Shown here: positions 37,948 to 64,000 of the stretch, one piece after another
How positions within the stretch are numbered: position 1 is the first letter of the stretch
Layout of the letters: each line of letters begins with the position of its first letter
Notes under the pieces: generated by a model
What the model was told of the DNA's origin: nothing
Databases searched by the model: none
The model's input: only the letters and a program-made list of their open reading frames with translations
NCBI GenBank assembly: GCA_026261815.1
Contig: JAMPIT010000493.1
Coordinates: forward strand, 8,263,501 to 8,327,500
DNA length: 64,000 bases
Source of the DNA: Monarcha castaneiventris obscurior
Lineage: Eukaryota; Chordata; Aves; Passeriformes; Monarchidae
Reading direction: 5' to 3'
Made by a program: the position numbers and the translations under genes

Positions 37948-39502
37948 CATACACACTTGCTTTGAAACTACAATTAATACTTAACAAAAGCATTTCATGC
38001 TAACAAAGATTGAAGATACAGCGAATTATGAAACAAACAAAAAAAAAGATGCTGTAATTTGTACATCAGTCTTGCCCACTACACTTCCAAAGTTTGGTTT
38101 TGTTTGTTAAATCTTTTGAAAAATGAATGGCCTCTCCAAATCTTCTGGTAGCATCTTGCAGATAAATGATATGAAAATAAATAATGTTCTCTTCTGTATA
38201 AATACAACATTTGGGTCTTAAAATAATATTAAAAATATTAATGAGTTCAAGGTGGGATTAGTCCATGTTTAAAAAAACCCATTAAATTAAAAAAGTCATT
38301 TGAGAAGTTTCAGGTGTTCTCTGTATTCTTGTGCAAAACCACAGAGTGTTGGCAAATGCAATTTTAAAAAGAGCCAATGAGCTCCCTTTTGTTGAAATTG
38401 GGGTTTTTTACACTCATTTTGATAATACAGGAGCGAATAAATGAAAGGCTTGGTAGGGAACGAGCCATAGATTAAATTTTTATTACCCCTGCAAGAACAT
38501 TGTTTTTCTGCCCCAAGGCCAACAATGGACACGAACATATAATAAAATGAATATCTGCAGTGAATTGGGGCTCTTGGCCAAGCACTCAGCACCCAGTGAT
38601 CTGTGGCTCCCTGGGTGCCTCAGGAGCCAAGCCAGGAGTGTGGGAAACTCTGGGAGGACGGAGCCCCAGGCAGTGTCACCTCAAGGGGTTCAGAGAGGAG
38701 GAAAAGAAATTCAAATACTTCTCAGGAAAATGTTTGTAAAGATCAGGAACATCATCTTCCTTGCTATTAAAATGTTCCTGTCATTTATGATTATAAAAGT
38801 AATGAAACATCAGCTGCAGAGTGTCCAACGTAACCAGAGTGAGAAATGAGCTTCAGTGGCAGCTGAGTGTCAGTGTTGTTGCTACTCATCCTGCACTGTT
38901 TCAAATCATTAACAGACTTGATTTATTTATTTAGGTCAACTGACATCAGTGGAAGAAAAAAAAAAACCAGCTTCTGGAGCAGTTTTCTTTTAAATTTGAA
39001 CTATGGTGTCACAGACAAGGAAAAACAAAAGCACAAAGACACATTTACAACACAGAAATACGTTAAAATATCAACATAAAATATCAACCTGTCATGGACG
39101 GACCAGCTGCACAAAGAACAGAGCTCCTCCTTCAGCAGGAGTCAGTAAAAACGCTACTAGAAAACAGCTGTGCTGACTTTATTTCCCCAAAGGGAATCTT
39201 CCCCCTCCAATAATCAGTTCTGCTAAGACTTCCATTGACATGGAATTTTTAAATTGCACGTAAAAATCTCAGTAGCTGGAAAAGAGGTAAGTGCAGCTGA
39301 CCTACACCATCATCGCTCCCTGCCACACCCTGACTCCAGGTACAAAAGCTGGACTCCAGATTCTGTAAGAAACGTATCAGATCTGATTTTATTTCTCTTC
39401 AAACGGTTTCAGCAGAGTTACTAAAGTTCTATAAAAAAGTAGAAACAGCATGGTATAGCCAGCAGTACCATGTGAATCCAAGAAGCTGATTTAATATTAA
39501 AA

Positions 39503-39655
39503 ATGATAATAATACTTACACAACTCTTTTCAGGTTAAAAGTGAATTAGAAACATCGCCTAAGAAGTCCTCACCCCTCCCTGTGAGGTCAGTAAGTATTG
39601 TTACCCCCATTTTACAGATGAGGTAACTGAGGCAGAGGTTAACAAGTGGCCCTCT
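39503..39655 (+). mobile_element. Ancient MIR-type CORE-SINE fragment
   Basis: The plus strand contains CCCCATTTTACAGATGAGG followed by TAACTGAGGCAGAGGTTAA. It is preceded by TGTGAGGTCAGTAAGTATTGTTA and by AATAATACTTACA. The order and wording match the MIR consensus as I remember it. The copy is antisense to PRKCA and lies in its 3' UTR. MIR copies in birds are old, pre-dating the amniote split, so survival here suggests either constraint or chance. Ends are approximate. Confidence 0.8.
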
Positions 39656-40088
39656 CCCTCTCAAGCTTTTCCTGGGAACAGGAGGGCTGTAGTGCATGAT
39701 GCTTATTCCTGATAAGGCTATGGAATTCCCAATTGCTACTGGCACAGTGAGGGAATCACACATGTTTATGGAGTCAAATCTCACTTATTTCTGCAACTCA
39801 GCTATTTCAGATCCCATCTACGAGTGTGGGGCCGAGGAAAAAAAGTGCTTTTTAGCCTGTCTACTTTTTGACTACTTGGCAGCTCAGTGCCCACCTTCTG
39901 AGGGGACACATCAAACACAGCCCACGCTCACGTTTGCAAAGAGACTAAAAACCTATGTACAATAACTTATGCTAATGACTGAAAGAACCAAAAATCACAT
40001 TAAATATTTCCAGAAGGTCCAAAAGCCCACTGTAAACTCGATGTACTGTAAATATGCTTTCTACTCATTTCAAAGCTTTACTATTGGA

Positions 40089-40112
40089 TTATTATTATCA
40101 TTATTATTATTT
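40089..40112. repeat. ATT microsatellite in the PRKCA 3' UTR
   Basis: A short interrupted TTATTATTATCATTATTATT run. On the PRKCA transcript it reads as AAU repeats. Confidence 0.9.
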
Positions 40113-41409
40113 CCAATGCTATGCTTTGCACACTAAGCAGGACCCACCCCCCCTGCTCACTGCATGTGTCTCCTATGGCATTTAACTGGGATTGCATCCA
40201 GAGGCTCCGGCTCAGAAAACACTTTGCAAGTGGTACCACTCCATCCTTGGACTTGTCATCTTTCCAGCTAGAAGACAAGTTCCTCTCTTGCTCGACCTTA
40301 TTAATTTTATAGAAGCCCAGCATTACTGAATTGGATTCACCCCAAAAGACAGGATGGATTTCAAAGCCAACAGCATTCAGACGTGATGAGTTTTTTTTTA
40401 AACTAACAGCTGATTTCCAGAAGAACTTTCTTCAGTTTGTAAAAGGAAATTCAATTGTATTTCTGGAAAGAATGAAGAACCAGACAGCTAAATTGCATTT
40501 CTCCTCCAAACTGGACTAAGAAGGAGTATTTTATTATGGGAATGTGCTCTCTCCTTCTCATGCATGTGCCAACCTTGCTCATAGCACTGAGCCTGGCTGG
40601 GGGGTGAAATGGTTGTCCTGGAACTCCACCACCCTGCTCTGGGGACTCAAAGGTGCACAAAAACACCCAGATGCCTGAATAAGGAAGAAATTTCCCTAGG
40701 AGCCAGTTAAGTCCCATTTGATCCCTGAAAACCCCCTGGAAGTTTTCCATGGCAGACCTGTGCCTTCCCCAGCAGGAATGGGGCTGCCCTGGAACCGTCT
40801 GGGACTCGGGCACAGGGATGGAAACACAGTTCCCAAAACTTCCACCCCAGCTTCGGTGCAGTACAATTTTCAGTTTGCCTTTTGGGAATCTTTGTGGCAA
40901 TGTGGGTGTTGGGATTACAGTTGCTATTGAACACAAGTGAAAGAGAAGCAGCTCTAATGCCTCTCCTTCTGTTGATACATGTTCTCTAGAAAACCAAATC
41001 TTGTGAAAAATATTATATAAATAACATCTGTCTCTAAAAAGATATGAAAATTCAGGCTGCATACTTCAGGTTTTCCTTGCCATTATAAATTTCTGGATTC
41101 TGAGCAGCCAGTGGGAGTTCTTGGAAAAGTTCAGAGCCTGAGCCTTCACATGTGAGGGCACCAGGAAGAGCAGTGAGGGGTAACACAACTAATCCCTGCT
41201 TTATCCAACCCTGCCTTGCTCCTGCAGGATCCGTGAGTTCACAGTACCTTTTCCTAAGGATTACAGAAACCTCCAGAAGACAACACAGATGTCACAAGCC
41301 CGGGGACCTGAGGTAAAGAGGGATTTCTGCTTCTACATCAGACAAACTGGGAGACAAACACAAGGGCTGAAGAAACTGGTTATGAGAAGCAACCAGAAGA
41401 TGAACAGTT

Positions 41410-41585
41410 CAGTCCCAGTGTCAGAGGGGCTCAGTCCCAGTGTCAGAGGGGCTCAGCCCCAGTGTCAGAGGGGCTCAGCCCCAGTGTCAGAGCAGCTCTG
41501 TCCCAGTGTCAGAGCAGCTCTGTCCCAGTGTCAGAGCAGCTCTGTCCCAGTGTCAGAGGGGCTCAGCCCCAGTGTCAGAGCAGCC
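41410..41585. repeat. 22-bp minisatellite, 8 copies, in the PRKCA 3' UTR
   Basis: Eight head-to-tail 22-bp units share CCCAGTGTCAGAG. Two half-unit variants alternate: GGGGCTCAG and CAGCTCTG. The variant order (three GGGG, three CAGC, one GGGG, one CAGC) suggests block copying. It is a GC-rich island in otherwise AT-rich UTR. Confidence 0.95.
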
Positions 41586-43784
41586 CTGTGATGCTGTGTC
41601 CCATGTGAACAACACTGACTGCCATGGCTGTGCCAGCAATGGGACTTCCCTGGACAGCTCAGGTTTCATCAGGAAAACAGAACTCTGGGAACATCTACCC
41701 AGGGGATCTCCTGCCTGGTTTCTGGCTCGGCTCAATTCTGCCTCTGCTCTGCTTTGCTTACTCCCTAGACCTGTGTGCTGGTATTTCTCCCAGTATTTTC
41801 CTTTATCTAAAGTGTCTTTTTCACTTCACATTCTTAAAACAAGCACAATGGCACCTCTTGGAAGACTGGCGTAGCTGAGAGCCCCTTCTTTATTAAAATC
41901 TGAGACTCAGTGATCTTTTATCTTAATTCAATCTATTGTCTTCTACAGCATGGTACCCAGATTTTACTGAATGTTGGCACGCTAATAATATTCAGAAAAA
42001 AAAGAGAAAAAACCAAAGATTGCTGCACTAGGCCACATGCTTTATGGTGAATACCATCATTTTTGAAGTATATAATACACAAAGGAGAAAATGAACTCCC
42101 AGTCTTGGCTGACAACGTATTTGACACAGAACAGTTTAAAAAATTTACTTCTAAAATGTTTGAAAAGTTTGGAATCCTGTTTGTTTAGGCAATGATCTGA
42201 GCTCCTGTCAGTTGGCCAATGCCTCTTGTGAGCCACACCTTGGAATGTCAGGGTTTGATCACTCCAAGATGCTCCTGGTGGGAGCTGGGGGTACAAAAGG
42301 ACTAAGACAGGGCAACAATTGGACTGCTGGAGTGTGGAGATTGCACATCCTGGCCCCAAACCCACGTTTTCCAAGGGCCCTGCAGGGCAGAAGCTTGACA
42401 CAGGCATCCTTCACATCCAACCACGTCTCCCTCAAAACTGCCCAGCTCACCCTGGGCACCCCCCGAGGTCCAACCCCCCCCGGGTACCACCTGGCAGGAT
42501 TGGATCTTTCTGACAGAATCTTTGGCACAGGTTCTGTGTTTTATTGTCATAAAAGATGATTAGAAAGTAGGTTCCCCTCCCACCCCACCCCATTACATAT
42601 TCTAGTATAAATTGAAGTCTTTTATGGCAAATATCTTACTTTTTGAATATGTTTACATGCTGGAAAAATTGTAATCAGTCTGCATGCAGCAACAGAGACA
42701 TCATGCTTCTGGCATCATCATGCACATCTGACAGACAAAAAGTGCCTGTGGCTGCTAATGGGATCAAGGCAGGAGGGAAAAAAAAAGGGAAATGCACCAA
42801 CTACTATTTTACATGCTGTAACAAAACCAAAATATGCACAAAACATTATTTACTGATATTTGAGTTAATATCTTCTGGTAAGGTGTAAGAGGAAATATTA
42901 AAATTTTTTATCTAAGAGATAGGAGAGGAGAAGATTGCATTAATTACAGTGTTCATCATTGCAAATAAAGTCTATTTCCTTCTCTGCAAGTAATAAGCAG
43001 ATGTGAAATGAAAGCCTAATTGAACCTCGTATAAAACCTGCAGGTAGCAATTATTATTTAAAAGTATATCTACTTTAAAAAAAAGAGATTATACCCTAAG
43101 CCAGTAACAATATTCAAAACCTAAAGTAAAAATCAAAACAATAGCAAGAAAACATTTAGCTAAATCTAAATGGTGTCATTCAGAACAAGAACTTTCACAA
43201 GTAAAGCACGTTGTTTTATAAAATTTTTATAATACTCTTTATGCTTGATACGATTATGTCAATAATATAGATCTGCTTATTATTAACCCTTATTATTAAG
43301 AGTTATTACTAAACATGCAAAATTCATTGCATGAAGCATATGTAAAATGTATTAAATTCCATTCTATCAATAAAACGAGTTTTAGGTGCTGCTTCTTTCA
43401 GGCTTGATTATTATACAGCCCAAAGTTTTGTGAATTAAAACTGATTATTTAAGACTAAATCTCACTTGATTTTCATGAGTTATTCTGGAGAAATCAGGAG
43501 GTCACTTGGGGCTGCATTTTTTGTTTATTTAGTATACATAATGCTTTCTTCAATTTACTGCCCTACCCTGCAGACTATAAATAAACACACGTAAATAAGA
43601 TTTAAGGAATTACAGTTTTGTTTTACATTCCAGGTTAATAAATTTCATAGTAAAATATTGGTATTAGAACCAGTTAACAGTAAACTTGAGGAGTGGTGTA
43701 AATTAAACCAACTGAACAGACAATGGCACCCTGGATCACAGAATAATCTCATGGAGATTAAAATTCACAAAAGTATTATTAAAA

Positions 43785-43814
43785 TTATTACTATTATTAT
43801 TATTATTATTATTA
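43785..43814. repeat. ATT microsatellite in the PRKCA 3' UTR
   Basis: TTATTACT followed by about seven uninterrupted ATT units. It lies 680 bp after the PRKCA stop and is likely polymorphic. Confidence 0.9.
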
Positions 43815-44390
43815 AAGACAAAATTTCACCCTTGAGTTTATCACATGCTACTCTTAGCAAAAATCCTAGAGATGTGGCCACCACCCGAGCGCTTTTATTT
43901 GGGATCTTACAGGATCAGTTCACCAAGCCTCAGGGTCTAATTTAGTTTCACCCCCCCTCCCCCCTATTCCCAACTTTACTTTTTCCTGCCATATTTCCCA
44001 AACCCTTTCAGCCATGTTTCTGCAATGCCTCTGCCCCCAGAGCTGACCCAGCTCAGTCTCTGGTGCTGCTGCTGCCCCCGAAGTCTCTGGGGAGGATGCT
44101 CCCACCTCCTGGCATCTGCCCCGAAGGAATAAATACTCGAGGTGGCTTCTCAGTCAGACCACGTGTTAGGTTTTTTTCCAACACAACAAGAGTGGAAAAG
44201 GGAGCAAAAGGACAGTGGGAAGTTACAAAATATAGAACGTACCAAAACATGGGTAAGTTTCGACAAGTCAGTGGTGACTTCTAGAAGAAAAAGTGGGCAC
44301 TGTACACTAATTTATCTCCTGTTAAGACAACATTGCTGTTGCAAAGCCCAAATCCTGACTAAAGTGGCCCTTCCCTCATCTTACACCCTC

Positions 44391-44454
44391 TAACCCTACA
44401 ATTTCCAGGCCCAAATGGAATCAACAAGGCGAAAGCCTAAAAATTGTAGGGTTA
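44391..44454 (-). promoter_or_regulatory. PRKCA: Perfect 14-bp stem-loop just after the PRKCA stop codon
   Basis: The arms TAACCCTACAATTT (44391-44404) and AAATTGTAGGGTTA (44441-44454) are exact reverse complements, separated by 36 nt. The loop itself holds a small hairpin, AGGC/GCCT around a four-base loop (44427-44438). The outer stem starts 35 nt after the stop codon on the PRKCA transcript. From memory, the human PRKCA 3' UTR carries a similar element at the same place. If so, this is a conserved cis-acting RNA structure, but I could not align it here. Confidence 0.75.
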
Positions 44455-44489
44455 CAACTGTTCCCCACGGCGGGATTTGTTCTGCTGTT

Positions 44490-63675
<19,186 letters not shown>

Positions 63676-63682
63676 CTGAAGA

Positions 63683-63705
63683 ACACACACACACATACAC
63701 ACACA
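63683..63705. repeat. CA/TG microsatellite next to a PRKCA splice acceptor
   Basis: An ACACACACACACATACACAC run. On the PRKCA strand it is a TG repeat ending 7 nt before the acceptor AG, so it replaces most of the usual polypyrimidine tract. Confidence 0.9.
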
Positions 63706-64000
63706 AAAACAGCAAAGTGAGAACAGCCCATTTTCCTGGCAGAAGGGATCACTGGCTGGAAGTTGGAATTGGAAATGGCTGGGTCTGAGGTGGCAAACCC
63801 AGGTGAAAATCTGCATAAAATATGCACAGACACACCTTCAAAGACTCATTCCAGCAATACTTTTGGCATTACTGAGGGATTAAAGTGGAAAACTGTGTTC
63901 ATGTATAACCAGATAAAGCACATACACATATCTGGTTAAAAGAGCAAAACCAAAGCAAAGCCCAAAAACAAAATTTAAAAAAAAAAAAAAAAGATCATTG

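Larger units (their letters stand above)
37915..44489 (-). other. PRKCA: Probable PRKCA 3' UTR (about 6.5 kb)
   Basis: This follows the PRKCA stop codon directly, is AT-rich, and lacks splice or coding signals. A minus-strand AATAAA lies at 37942-37947. The resulting length fits my recollection that mammalian PRKCA also has a 3' UTR of 6-7 kb. Other minus-strand AATAAA hexamers inside it, for example at 42540-42545 and in TTTATT runs near 41891, 40533, 39179, 38925 and 38478, would allow shorter isoforms. It contains a stem-loop just after the stop, a 22-bp minisatellite, a MIR-type SINE and ATT microsatellites. Confidence 0.65.

Noticed and set aside
44391..44404. Telomere-like CTAACCCTA wording
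   Set aside because: Only one unit is present and it is explained as one arm of the 14-bp stem-loop.

Overview
This is vertebrate nuclear DNA, almost certainly from a bird. Long introns, canonical GT-AG splice sites, CR1 LINE 3' ends, a solo LTR of avian type and two recognisable vertebrate genes on the minus strand all point that way. A passerine is my best guess, from the look of the LTR only. Almost none of the longer open frames are genes: the real coding content is 14 short exons.

Read on the minus strand (high to low coordinates), the window holds the last nine coding exons of PRKCA, protein kinase C alpha (63675 to 44490). They run from the V3 hinge through the whole kinase domain to the stop codon. 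A probable 3' UTR of about 6.5 kb follows, down to an AATAAA near 37942. A short intergenic interval comes next. A CpG island with a 13-bp minisatellite and a long polypyrimidine tract (about 29.86-30.88 kb) is the likely CACNG5 promoter. All five coding exons of CACNG5, the type II TARP gamma-5 (19185 to 15747, 275 aa), follow. The order PRKCA > CACNG5 on one strand matches human 17q24, where CACNG4 and CACNG1 come next. No CACNG4 exon is visible, so 1-15.5 kb is read as intergenic DNA downstream of CACNG5.

The two genes are functionally related at synapses: PKC alpha phosphorylates AMPA-receptor complex proteins, and TARPs are AMPA-receptor auxiliary subunits. Nothing in this sequence shows co-regulation.

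I found no clearly new biological system. The observations most worth checking are: a four-copy 59-bp tandem repeat that multiplies the intron 4/exon 5 splice acceptor of CACNG5; a perfect 14-bp stem-loop 35 nt after the PRKCA stop codon; a PRKCA C-terminus ending ENVA instead of the mammalian PDZ ligand QSAV; an ancient MIR-type SINE inside the PRKCA 3' UTR; a compact inverted-repeat structure just after the CACNG5 stop; and three minisatellites (36, 22 and 13 bp units).
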